This document shows, in pieces, positions 46,563-58,346 of a stretch of DNA of 64,000 nt. The stretch covers positions 70,898 to 134,897 of the forward strand of contig JTDE01000752.1 in the NCBI GenBank assembly GCA_014338405.1, in the 5' to 3' direction. Made by a program: the position numbers and the translations under genes. The stretch's first letter is position 1. Each line of letters opens with the position of its first letter. The notes beneath the pieces are model-generated. The model searched no databases and was not told the origin of the DNA. It was given only the letters and a program-made list of their open reading frames with translations. The stretch is from Paragonimus skrjabini miyazakii (taxonomy: Eukaryota; Platyhelminthes; Trematoda; Plagiorchiida; Troglotrematidae).

Positions 46563-46880
46563 TTGTGGGCTGAGAGAATCAGCAATCGTGTGTACAGGTT
46601 AAAATGTGGAAAGTGTCCGCAAGTTTATATCAGGCAGACGACACGAGGACTAAGAAATAGAATAAATGAGCCCCAGATGGGCATCAAAAACATAACTGAA
46701 AATCAGATTGAGAACCAGACCATGATGAGGGTTCCCGCAACAGCTGGACACCAGTTGGTTACAGGTAATTAATCCAGGGTTTAAAAATGCACAGGAGCGC
46801 CTAATCGCAGGAGCCATCGCAATTGAAGGGACAAAGTACACTTTGAATAGAGTTGAATAGGCTGAAATCTCTGACATACT
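46563..46880 (+). pseudogene. GIY-YIG endonuclease fragment of another Penelope clade
   Basis: VYRLKCGKCPQVYIRQTTRG followed by LRNRI matches the GIY-YIG module C..VY.I.C..C...YIGQT.R.L..RI. The key Gly of YIG is Arg. After a frameshift, NAQERLIAGAIAIEGTKYTL and NRVE resemble the end block (…EAI.I…TLNR) of GIY-YIG reverse transcriptases. The cysteine arrangement and ending differ from the 37-38 kb element, so this is probably a different lineage. Confidence 0.55.
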
Positions 46881-49800
46881 TCGGCTGACCTTGGATCGAT
46901 TGGAATGACCTGTGCCGATCGCCGAATCAGATTGAGCTTCCACTACCCAACTTCGTAAAAACACGTCAATTTGGCCGACTTACCTGACAAACCACGTCGA
47001 TTTTGCTGTGCTCGACCTGCCATAAATGACTTTACATACCTAGTATCGAACCTTATCTATGTACACCTGACCCATGACCAATTACCTTCTGCTGTGTCTG
47101 CCTGCCCACATCTAGCCTACGCCAAGTACCGCCAATGAGGTAACTAGTTCATCTGGTCCGAATAGACTTCCGTGTAATGAGCGGGAAGTTGTCGATAGAA
47201 CAACTTGGCGATTACTCACGAGTTGTTCTCAATTGATAGATGCTTATTCGGCCAAAAACCTAATGGGGTCCAGATTATTAAGAGTGTATGCGAAACCCGT
47301 TTATTATGCCAACTTTTTAAATCCGTTACACATCTCCCGCCTAACCATTCAATTGTGATTCTGATCGATACGCACACGGTATAATTAAGAAAAAATTATA
47401 GAGTGACGAGAGAAAATGATTTTATTTGCAGTTAACTTAATGGAGACAGTGCTAAATTCATCAAATTCAATCCAACGGGTGATATATTTACGTTCAGTTA
47501 GAGGCATCAAATATTGAAGCTCTTCGATTAACGGAAAATCAATAGTAAGGAGATCGCACACAAGCTGAATGTGAACATTTTATTTGTTGGTGACTAAACA
47601 CTTTGCCTATGGTTTGGGAGACAATTCGGTACGAACTAGCTGTTAGAGCATATAATCAGTGGTAAAAAAATCAGTTGTTTATTCGGCCTACGTTTAGCGT
47701 AATCACATAACGTTTTCATGTCAAGAACAGTCGAAAGAAATGATGTTGAGCTGATCAGCATAACTACTTCCGTTGCGGAGATTAGGGCATTATAGTCTTG
47801 TTGTGTGCTCGTTAAAGCGGAGATTGTGCAAACATTGTTCACAAAATTAGGACGGCTTCAATCGACTACAAGTTATAACTGTCACATGACTAGACAGAAC
47901 AGGTTTTTAGGTAAAGAAACAATGCACTGTGTCATGTTTTTAAAGAGGAGCACTTCCTTCCGGATTAGAAAACACAAAACCTGTAAGTTGAAGTTTAATA
48001 CTTTGCAACCTAACTTTTGACGGGTTTTTTTGAGTCCTATTTTGTTAGTGTCGAACGAACAAACAGACATGCGGAACTATCTGCACAGCTTACGGTATAA
48101 CGAATGGTCTCTGATTAGGTTTTGTGATGTTGCTTACAGAAAAAGTTTTGAGATTTCGCATCATCACGGTAAAAGAGAATACAAAAAAATTAATAAAATC
48201 GAAAGTGAATCTAAGTTGGTGTTTGACTACCTTTACCGCATGGGTAAAATGACCTCGGTTATGATGGGGTAGGGGAAATGTATGAGAAAAGCGCAATTGA
48301 AAAGAAATTTGTTGAGGAGGAATTGCCATCCAGAAAGAGTTATAACTATGAGTGTGGACGGACGATCATCACGTCCAAGGGTTTATTAAACAGATATTAA
48401 ATCTTTTACAATCAATGTTTCATTCTTAAGAGATTCAACAGCGGATTTTCTCAACCGCAGTCTATACAACATGTTTATGACAAACGTACATACCGCAAAA
48501 CTACGAACGTGCGAGATAAAAATATGTTCTCCCCGCTCCCAAATATGGATATTAACTGTCTCTCTTGTTGCTGTGAAATACAGTATATAATGTGACGCAT
48601 GTTGAGGAAACTTGGTACAATAGTAAGATATTATCAAATAGCATACCTTCGAAGCCGAATCAGAAGCTATCTAGCTGGTTCCACTGTAGAACCGTTCTAT
48701 CCCAACCAACTGACGAGTTCCTAATGCAGTATATTTGTTTATAAAAATTGCTGATCGGTCCAACAGTTGAGTCAACACGGATCATGCATTCAAGAAAAGA
48801 ATTAAAGAAATCTGGATTATTATATTCAGACACAAGTCTGACAGGTGTATATAGCTCGCTCGAATATTTGTCAAACTTGCCATACCGGGTCTTGAAGCTG
48901 AGTTTGTATAGTTTTCTCTGAGAGGAGAAACATTCGACAGTGACAGGCTAGTCAAAGGCGTATTCAAATCCAAGACACCAGCATGGTTGCCTCACAGCGG
49001 TGGTTATTCAGAAGTTTACTTATGAAACTTCTCCAACCCTGTGGAAAGTATCATTTACCATATCATCGTATATCACGATACACTGATGTGTGCATAACTT
49101 AAACGGTAGATTGAATTGCTTTTTGATGCTCACCAGCAAACTACGGTAAATTTTGTTCTTGTTTGTGCTCGTCACATACAGACAGTCCGAACCAAGTTGT
49201 AACTCAAAAGATGATGTTTTGATGAAGTATTGGAAAGTAACCCAAAAGGTATCGTAGAAGCCTGTCAGAATGAATTCGTTTTAACCAGAAGAAGCATGTG
49301 TTGTGTCCATTAGGTGATTATCCCTTCGGTGACTAACAATTAAATGCATTTTATTACATCAAACCGAATTTTAATTGAAGAAAGGGAGACATCGTTTGAC
49401 ACAAGCAGTTGGGAATTTAACTACGCTCAATCGATCGTACGCCAGTTCTATGCGAATTGATTGTGACTGATTGATTTGTCGAAACTTGTTTTGTATCCCG
49501 TTTATTCTGAAGAGCGCTTCGGCTCGTAACGCAGAGGGATACCACTGTGACTTCAGGTCGGTCTACTTGTATTCACTCTGTGCAAACTACCATGAAACCG
49601 GTCATGGATTCTCTGTCTAAGGGCAAACATCAGGAATCCTTAAGAATCGACTGATTCTCTCACTGCCAAGCCTTCCTCTAGTTAGCTGAACGAACAAAAC
49701 ATTTAGCGGATGTCAATGCTTTTTGATTAACGGTCATCTTTGGCAAGTGGATTGCTTTCTACTGGCTAGAGGGTCATCAACCAAATTGATATTTTCCAGG

Positions 49801-52604
49801 AAAGACACTGGAAGGTAGCACAGTCAGATCTGACGAAAGTGTTTATTTCAAACTGCAGTACGCGGTTGACAACCTTGTCCTTCTAGGTATCAGACTGATG
49901 ACCACGGTTTCTCATTAAGCAACGAATGACATTGTTAGACGGTAACAGTCACAACAGCTTAAGCTCCCTGTCCAATGTTTAGTTACGCAAACGTCTACCA
50001 AGATTCAGCAACAACACTGTTAAAATTGTAAAGGTTTGACTGCAACTTGAAAAATAGAACATGACCGTCGCTAAACAAGGCAGATCTTATTGAATAAGGG
50101 AAAAATAGTTGAATATTCATGTCCTCAAACACATCGCTTGTCTCACTGTCGTTTGGATTCGTCGGATGCGGATAACCAAACACGGACAGTTGTCCTAAGG
50201 CGCCTGGTTTACCTGCTCGACAGCAGCGACACACAGACATTACGACGGTGTGCAACAACTATTTTTCTCTCGATATATTACATGCTACTTATGGATGAGT
50301 CGCATTTGTTCTGATGAGCAAATTGAATGCACCAGTAGCTATTTGTCAACCATGAGGGTTTATCGGATTAAAACTGATTTATTGCCCAGTTACTTTAAGT
50401 TCCGTGTGTTCGAGGGTCTCCATTCCTTGAAATAACGACTACTGTAAATATGTCCCAAAAATTGGAATACTTTCTGCAGCCACGGGGATCACGGGGTTCA
50501 AACTAACTTGATCTATATTTACATGATAACACTGCCACGAATATGAGATGTAGAATTCCTACTCAGCAAATCCTTGACAAATGTTTGCTGTTTATGAGAC
50601 TCCATACGGTATACATCACGAAGATAACATGAAAACAATTTTCTTTCATTTAGTTCATTTCTTTTTCCGAAGTTCACCTAAAGTCCCGAGTGGACACGTT
50701 GATTAGTTGCCCAGATAAACTTGCTCCTTCGCTTGGTTAAACAGACCTTTTGTGATCGTAAGTTTTCTGTTGCGCATAAGGGGATGCACGTTTAATTCGC
50801 TGATTAACTTTATGCGCTTCTGCCAATTGCAACAATTAATATCCAGTACAATTATGGGTTTTATGGGTAATCGTAAACTTTTGGCCATGCCCGTAGAGTT
50901 CACAACATTAAACCCGGTGGACTTACGAAGATCTAGATAGTGGTAATTGGAAAATTTGTTAGGTCAAAATACTGTGAGTATCTGAAATAAAACTGGTTGT
51001 GACAGTCACCCCATCTGATTTGGCGCATCTACCTGTGGATGTGATGGTGAAATGAGATGTGAAGTAATTTGTGTTGTTTGAAAAATGTGCTCAAAATTCA
51101 AACTGCTTCATTACCGTTATATGTTTGTTTTTGTAAATATTTTGGCGTAAGTTACGACCAATGTGTAGCTGATTGCTTATTTGCCATCACGGATGTCCTT
51201 ATTGGAAACCAGTGATTGCAAATATTTATAGGATATCTTAGATGCAAACTACTCCATCGTTTTCCCCAGGAATGTCAGAAATTCAGAAACGTGAGCCATC
51301 AAATGCGTGTAAAATCATCTTATCTGAAATTAACTGAGATTAAGTAACTGAAAATCTGACTGGGTGATCAGACTCCATGCTCACTGCCACTCTCAGCCGT
51401 TTAAACTGCGTTAGAATAGGACGAACCTGTACCGATGATTTCCTCTAGGTTCTACCGGGTGCAGTTTTCCGCACGAAGTGGGCGACCAAAAAATTGGAAT
51501 CGACAAATGGCCAATGAATCTTGCTGTGAAAATTTATTCACTAGCAGTTGTTATTGTTTAACTGGGCCAAGAACAACATTACGCAAGCATGAGCCTTAAT
51601 TCATTTACAAATTCTTGAGCGCTTCACATGTACGGTCGGGCAAGATTGAGGTATTTCAGCTTTTTAGTTTATCACGTAAATGTTTCAAAGAAAGTTAAAT
51701 AGATGTTATAAATACTTCTGATAAATAAGCAGCAGTTGTTTCTATAGTAACTGTAATCTTACATTTTAGCATTTGTCAGATAAGAAGGTGTGTTCTGTTC
51801 ATTACAATTTGTTTGTAATTGAGGTAACGGAGTTCCTATGTTTCGGAACGAAAAATTGGTTCGATGTTCGTCAGGGAACTGCGAACTTCTAGACATATAC
51901 TATTCGTGGTATCGAACATATTATATCACTTTGCACACTGTTATAAACTGATCTTTTTATGAATTGTTCTGAGATGCTCTGAATCATGTACGCTATTTGC
52001 TGAAATCCAGTGAATGCGTGAGGTACATATGATAACCATCAAATAGCTGGGCACTAGATGTTTTATTTTCGAACTTGTGACGTGAAACTTCAACGCAAAA
52101 CAAAAAACGTTGAATTAACCGATTAATTTCATGTTCTATTTTAAAATCAATCCAAGTTTTTAAACTGATATTTGGGCTAATTTTTCAGATAAAATAAATC
52201 AATTTTGCTTTCACATATCACTCTGTGATAATGATCCTGTTGCTCTTGATAAATGGACTGAGAATGGATTCCCATTACAACAATCATGTTGCTCTGTATA
52301 AAAAAATACGCTTAATATCGTTTCGAATACTGCCACATTTCATCACATACTACAATCTACTAACCATACAATTCCACACTTTAATTGTAAGTGTATGTTC
52401 CTGCAAATCAAGGGGTAGGCTACTGTATCAAATCTTTGGGGACAACCATGCATGGACGGGTAAGGAAATGAGTTAGTTATTCAGAGTGGAATCATTATCT
52501 ATGACGCAGCCAGCAATGATGTATAAACTGTACATTTATGCCATAAATGATATATGGTCCAAGTTAATTGAATGCGGTTCATGATTACTAAGTAGATTGG
52601 GAAG
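46881..52604. other. Intergenic, nothing recognised
   Basis: Many short open frames occur on both strands (for example 48030-48272 plus and 49995-50258 minus), none with a family match or consistent splice sites. No SINE boxes or hammerhead motifs were found. Confidence 0.45.
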
Positions 52605-52870
52605 AACACAACATTAGAAACATATTGTAATACCCAACACTTCAACTACCCCATGTTGACTTCATCAGGAGTGTTGTAGATTCCGATGACAATACTCCCG
52701 AAGAGGGCCACACTAAATGGGTGAAATGTTTAGTGTTACATCTTGCTCTTAACGCTACGTCATTCTCAGTTCTCTTGTTGATAACACGTTAACCACGACG
52801 CTCAAACTGTTTGACTTCATTTGCACCAGATTTGTTGCGGATATCTCACAGAATTTTATGATGATTGCGA
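52605..52870. repeat. Dispersed repeat family C, copy 2
   Basis: Same-orientation partner of 41282-41540. The strongest block, CAAACTGTTTGACTTCATT, is at 52803-52821. Identity is moderate with small indels, so the copies are old. Confidence 0.6.
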
Positions 52871-55800
52871 AGAAATAATCGATTATATTTTTTCTTCTGC
52901 CGGGCGGATTATCGCCGTATCAAGTCACCTACTGAATGCAATATTGTTGACTGCTGACTAACATTTGTACGCTTTGCCAACAGATCATTGTTCGGAAAAA
53001 ACCAACGTGCGTATTTAGATAATGTGCTGTTTTTCAGTAACTCGCTTCAATTGAGCGTTTCTAAAAAATTTATCTTGCTGAATGTGAGTATGTCCGTGGA
53101 AACTGTAATATATGAAATGAAATTGAAGACCTCTCTGATGGGAAACATCTGAAAGCAAAACACTTTCAACAGGCGAGTGAACATAGCAGATTAATTGTAA
53201 ACAACCACCGGTGTTAAGTATTTGATTCACTCAGTAGGAAAAAAAGAACGTGTGAGCATTGTTTTGGCTTTGGACTACAACAGACCGCATGTACAGAAAC
53301 TGATACTCATGCCGACATATTTCATTTGCTTGTGTTAACCTGATTTAAGTTTACCTGCAAGAAGAACTTTTGGTATATGACCGTCTATCCCATCTTAACG
53401 TAAAGTGAAGTGCACAAGACTACATTTCCTGGGAGCATTCATTTGAATCTGGTCTACCAGAATAGGCGACATTGAAGTGTTTGTCTACTAGTATTTTCGC
53501 CCTGGGTGCTGAGCTGGGATGAGGCAAATGCCCTGAATGGTACAAGAATTCGAAATAACCGCGTGAGCTGCGAAAAGGTTTCAAGTTACTTCTCGATAGT
53601 GTTATGTCGGTAGACGTCAGTGGTCGTTTTAGGAGGATGTTTATGAAACGTTCATCCTAGTTCCCTTAGAAGCACTACAAAACCTTTTCTGGTTTTCCCG
53701 CCGATTGTCGTAGGTTGAAATTTACAGGGGTTCTGAGAACTAGCTGGCAATCTTCAACAGTGTTTCGCTGTTTTATTCTTTACCCAGTTCTACATTCATT
53801 TACATAAGCAGTACAGATTAATCTTAAAGTTCAACTAGCCTCACTCCGCCAAGGTTTTATGTCGCGCCTACCGTATTCATTCCCCAGTTAACTTTTGAGC
53901 AGTATATCTTGAGAGTTTCACCTCAACTTCAACCGTTATATTAAACATACCATATCTATTTTAAGAACGTCGCTAGTTTGTCAACTACAAATGTGTTGGC
54001 TTCGCCTTCTGTTCTTTCAGTTTAAATAGGTTTTTCATCATTTTTCCTGCAGTAATTGTTCTTCAAAACAGAAAAACGTTTTGTGCAAAACACCTGACAT
54101 TCATTTACTCGCTTAATATATCTTCATTCAGTGAAATCTTTATTTCAAGGTACTCAACTAGTAAAAATGTGGGTAAGCCCCTGGTAGGAATTCCAACATA
54201 AACTGACAAACCAGAGCACACTGTGAATTTCGCATCGGCATGAATCTCTTCCAACCATCACGGCAATACAAGTGCAACCAACATCACTAGATATATTGGA
54301 ACACAACAGCCGCACTTGATCAACTGCCTGTGTTGAACTGAATAGATGTTTCTTAATCACGATTCAAAATGCGTTACAGATCATTTTTCGTTTCGTTCTG
54401 TTTAATTGTTTTGAATAGTGCTGGCAAGCTATGTCAACAAGTGTCTGAGCTAACCGACCGGGCCAAGTTTCCATGCGGATAAAAAGGTGATATACCTATC
54501 GATCTAGAAAGGCATATAACCAAGATGTTCGCATTTATGAAGAAAGGTTGATCGAAATACTCGCAATTTGCTGCAAAAGTGAACAATCAGAAAAAACCTC
54601 AACCAATAACGTTTATACGAATGCACTAACCGTATAGTCGTCGTACGCTCGAAGTGACCAACTGCTGCAGCCAGTTCGATTCATTCTCGTTAATGATTCA
54701 GCTATAAAACATATAATAAAAGACGACTGTTGAAATTGCAGATATTTTTGGGCCTACGGACCAAGTTCAGCTGGAATTCTGGACACCAGTCTTTGAAGCT
54801 TACTTTTATGTGTAGAGAGCATTAGTCACGGTATGAAATATAAACTATTTGAAGTATTATATTCCCTCCCTTTGTTTCTTCAAGAAACGAACGGTTTTTG
54901 TGTTGCAAGAAGCTGCGATGTTTTTCATTCATCCTCGTTGGCCACATGATGCAGAAATAGCTAAATGAGAATAGAGTTTGTTTAGACATTGCGGTGTGGG
55001 TGAGGCTAATCTAGGTAAAAAAGAACCACGATCGTTTGTGTCGGCATTCTACTCCAAAAGAAAACCGACGTGTGACAGCGGTTTACTAGACTTTTTGGCC
55101 AACGTTAGCATCACGGCGTCTCTAGGTTGCGATATCTCCGTGAGCAATGTTTCATCCCAAATCATATGACAGGTTGGGATCAAGCGGTTTTGTAATTCGT
55201 TTTGACAGACCTCCACATCAAGTTTGAGATGCCAAATTAAATTATGCAGTAGCCCACATGAAAACTATAAACATGGTGCTCGAAAGAAAACATGAAACGT
55301 GTAGATTATAAAGCATTTACGAGTTGATTTTGCCATTTGTCTCAGATTCTATGGAATTTGTAGATCAGTGGCAAATTACTGGAACGGTACAGAAGCTAAC
55401 TTTATCTCAAGATAAAAAAATATAATTTTTACAAGATCCGGAAAGATAAGCAACATATGCTCGACACTTCTTGGAAGGTTGGTGACAGTCATGATGATAG
55501 AGCAAATTTTCGAACTTCTCAGCCGTAGATGTTTTCATATATACGTAGACTCTTGAGCTGTTCCCTTTGCTTTCCGATGTGAAGAAAGATTTGGCATGAC
55601 AGTTCAAACGGTTTAGGTGCATTTTTCCTGCTGGCAGTCTAAAAGTTAAACCTAAGAATTGCTTTAAATGCTTTGGCGCAACCATTTTTCCTCATTATAT
55701 CAAGAACTTCGGTCGACAAATTCTACCGGATGAGGTGAAATTGAGGGTATGCAAAAAATGACGACATCAAATATTTTCGTCAAAAATGATTAGGTGAAAT

Positions 55801-57061
55801 TATAACTACCTCCATTCAAACGTCAGACAAATGTTTCGTGAAGTTTTTTGAATTACTCATCTCTAGAAGCCTCCGGATTTCGCCGCCTTCAAGTAAACAC
55901 CCTATGTCTAATCCCTTCATCTTACATGTCACTGAATTAATACTGTAAACATGGCTTGGCCAACGACGGTTAAAATGATCACTAGCTACAATCTAGAATT
56001 AGTAAGGACACGCCCAGATGACCCGTGAACTCAACTTGTAAATAGATCGTCACAACGAAACTTGCGTCAGCCTCCACATGGGTGAGCCGAAAATCTGCAC
56101 GTATCAACATACGGCTCCTAATGAAGTGTTATAAATTCAACAGTACACCGCGTTGGATGTTCACTACACGATGGCCAGTGTGTGCTCATCAACAAGTCAA
56201 CGACTTTTATCACGTAGGCCTTATCGTTTATGATCAATGTAGCTATCTTCATCGTCCTGATATAGTTGCAGCCATGCAATAATACAGGATTCTCTTTCAA
56301 AAAGATCTGGTTAACTATGTCAATGCCAGATAAACAACGGCAAGGTTGGTTGTGTGAGGATCCTCAGTATTAGGTTGATTTGGTTAGTTAACTATACCCT
56401 AAGTACGAATATTATGGCCTGTCATGTGTAGGTCGAATGTATATCTCCTCCCTTTTTTGCACGTTGATGATTTCGGATCGGTCAACGTTACTGCATGACG
56501 CCGGTATACATTTCGCTCTATATTTTTACACATCATCTAATTGGTTTTCAATTCAAATCACCTCACTTCAAACTTCCTGACTGTATTCCTAAAGAAATTT
56601 TAATGAGCTGATTCAAGTTAGCTTCATAACTTCCCCAGTGAGATACCTGAATTCCAAATAGATTCCAACGGTCGGACATCATTATGCGATTACGAATGAC
56701 AGCATTCAACAGGGGTCCAGTAAGCGGAACATTAGATGAAATAATCATTGGAAGTCAGCAAAACGTCTCATATGCTCAAATGCGTTCAATTGATCAGTTA
56801 ACTTATACAGTGGTTTCTATGATAAAAGCAATCTTTCATGGATTTTACAAATATTCTGTGTGTGTAGAACATTGTATAATCTAGAAAATAATTCCATTGA
56901 TTTGTAGGCGTGAGTTTATTTTTTTGACAAAACGCTGAAAAAAATGTTATAAGCTCCATTTATCCACATCTCACTAACTAGCCACTTCGTTCTGTAGTCT
57001 TCTCACTTTATTACGACATCGTAATTACGCTTATCTTCATTATTACATCTGCATAAACAGA
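52871..57061. other. Intergenic, nothing recognised
   Basis: Open frames at 54978-55169 (+), 55407-55685 (-) and 56684-56884 (+) have coding-like composition but no recognised family. They are not called as genes. Confidence 0.45.
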
Positions 57062-57118
57062 CCATATATACTGTATACTGTGTATACTGTATGCTGTGTA
57101 TACAGTGTACTTTATAAA
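57062..57118. repeat. GTATAC-rich microsatellite
   Basis: An imperfect array of TATACTG and TGTGTATAC units. GTATAC is its own reverse complement, so the tract can fold on itself. Confidence 0.7.
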
Positions 57119-57290
57119 CTGTTCAGAATAAAAAACAAACCACCAACGTCTTAGTATTCATTGTTCTGTAGGGTAGACACTGGGAAGTTTTATTACCTGT
57201 GACAGATTCTAACAGTCAGTGTGGATACGAGTGAGAGTGTGCCACTCAAAGCCAGTAGCAAAAGTGCGTAGGGAGCAGCTGCTGCTATTT

Positions 57291-57760
57291 TCGGCCATGG
57301 CAACTGTAGAGCTTCCTCGGAATGTTTATGTAAACAGTTAGTTAGAATTCATCACCGGATTGTGATCACTTACGCGGTTACTAACATTCATTGTCTGACC
57401 ATTTTGGTTTAACAACCCGGAACTCTGTATACAGTACGGATAATCTGCTTTGAGTTCGCCGGATGGTCCGTATCAGCTATATCTTCCACGATCGCGCTCT
57501 TGATATATTTAGTTTCCTCGGTTCCAAGTCAGATTAAGTGACCTTTGATCCTTTTAGACAAACATCTAGTCGTCTGACCAACGGACTGCGTTGTACAGCA
57601 GCAGGAAAACGAGCACAACTAGTCCAGTACAAGTAGTTTGTCTTTCACACTAAAACTCAACAAGGTTGATGTAGTGTTGTTTCTTCTATGACCAAATGGG
57701 GATATTTGCCAAAGTTGCAAATGTGCAGTGTGTGCCAACGAAATTTCGGCAAAAACTCCA
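57291..57760 (-). pseudogene. Penelope GIY-YIG and C-terminal remnant
   Basis: On the minus strand one frame with several stops reads CCTTQSVGQTTRCLSKRIKG then H (a GIY-YIG module; the usual Y.G is S.G), SAIVEDIADTDHPANSKQ then TVYRV (the block before the C-terminus), and after further stops LHKHSEEALQLPWP (the family end LC.QK..V..L.LPW). The upstream RT part is not seen. Wording differs from both other copies, so this is a third lineage or a more distant copy. Confidence 0.55.
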
Positions 57761-58065
57761 GTCAAGATGTTTTATGTCAGCGGAAACGTTTGGAGTCGTT
57801 TCATTGTTTTACATTTACATCTTCAGTCATTAAAAAATGCATGTAAAAATTGGGATGAACCAATTTTTAGAAGACAAAACCCTACCTGAGAAAATTCTCA
57901 TTTCAAAATTAACTGATTGGCAACAATTCATTGAGAGAATTACAACGTTGAATTACCTGACTAGCTGGATTCAAATGCATGATGTATTTAATCTTTTTAA
58001 TGGGTAGCATACAATAATATATCCAATCTACTAAAGTTGACTAGTAATTTAGTACCACCCTTTAA

Positions 58066-58260
58066 CATGACTGCAACACGCAGTTCAGATGGGTCCCGAA
58101 TGCGAAGTATATATTTTGCTATAGGTTTACAACAATTTCCCGGATGCTTACTGAGAAGTTTAAGCTTGCTGAGTTTACAGCCTTCTGGCAAGATCAAAGT
58201 CTGGAGGAATGGGATAAACTCACGACAGTTGAAAAAACTATACGTCTGAAACATTTATGA
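58066..58260 (+). other. Coding-like segment, unknown family
   Basis: An open frame from an AACACGCAG| acceptor-like site (58074-58083) to TGA at 58258. It includes EKFKLAEFTAFWQDQSLEEW then DKLTTVEKTIRLKHL. The composition is strongly protein-like (WQDQ, EEWDK, VEKTIR). A +2 shift at the stop leads into a second coding-like stretch, MKAVLSKLTHQYSYHVDRSV, then LQDRRQIKP and TAG at 58344. It may be a broken last exon or a retrocopy; no family was recognised. Confidence 0.3.
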
Positions 58261-58346
58261 AAGCAGTCTTGTCCAAACTAACACACCAGTACTCATACCA
58301 CGTTGATCGTTCTGTCCTGCAAGATAGGCGTCAAATCAAGCCCTAG

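Noticed and set aside
49995..50258. 87-codon minus-strand ORF with a run of Cys/Arg
   Set aside because: Protein-like composition in part, but no recognised family, splice sites or neighbouring exons; left uncalled.
56050..56075. CGAAACTTGCGTCAG as a hammerhead 3' half (plus strand)
   Set aside because: No CUGANGA core or pairing stem II upstream.
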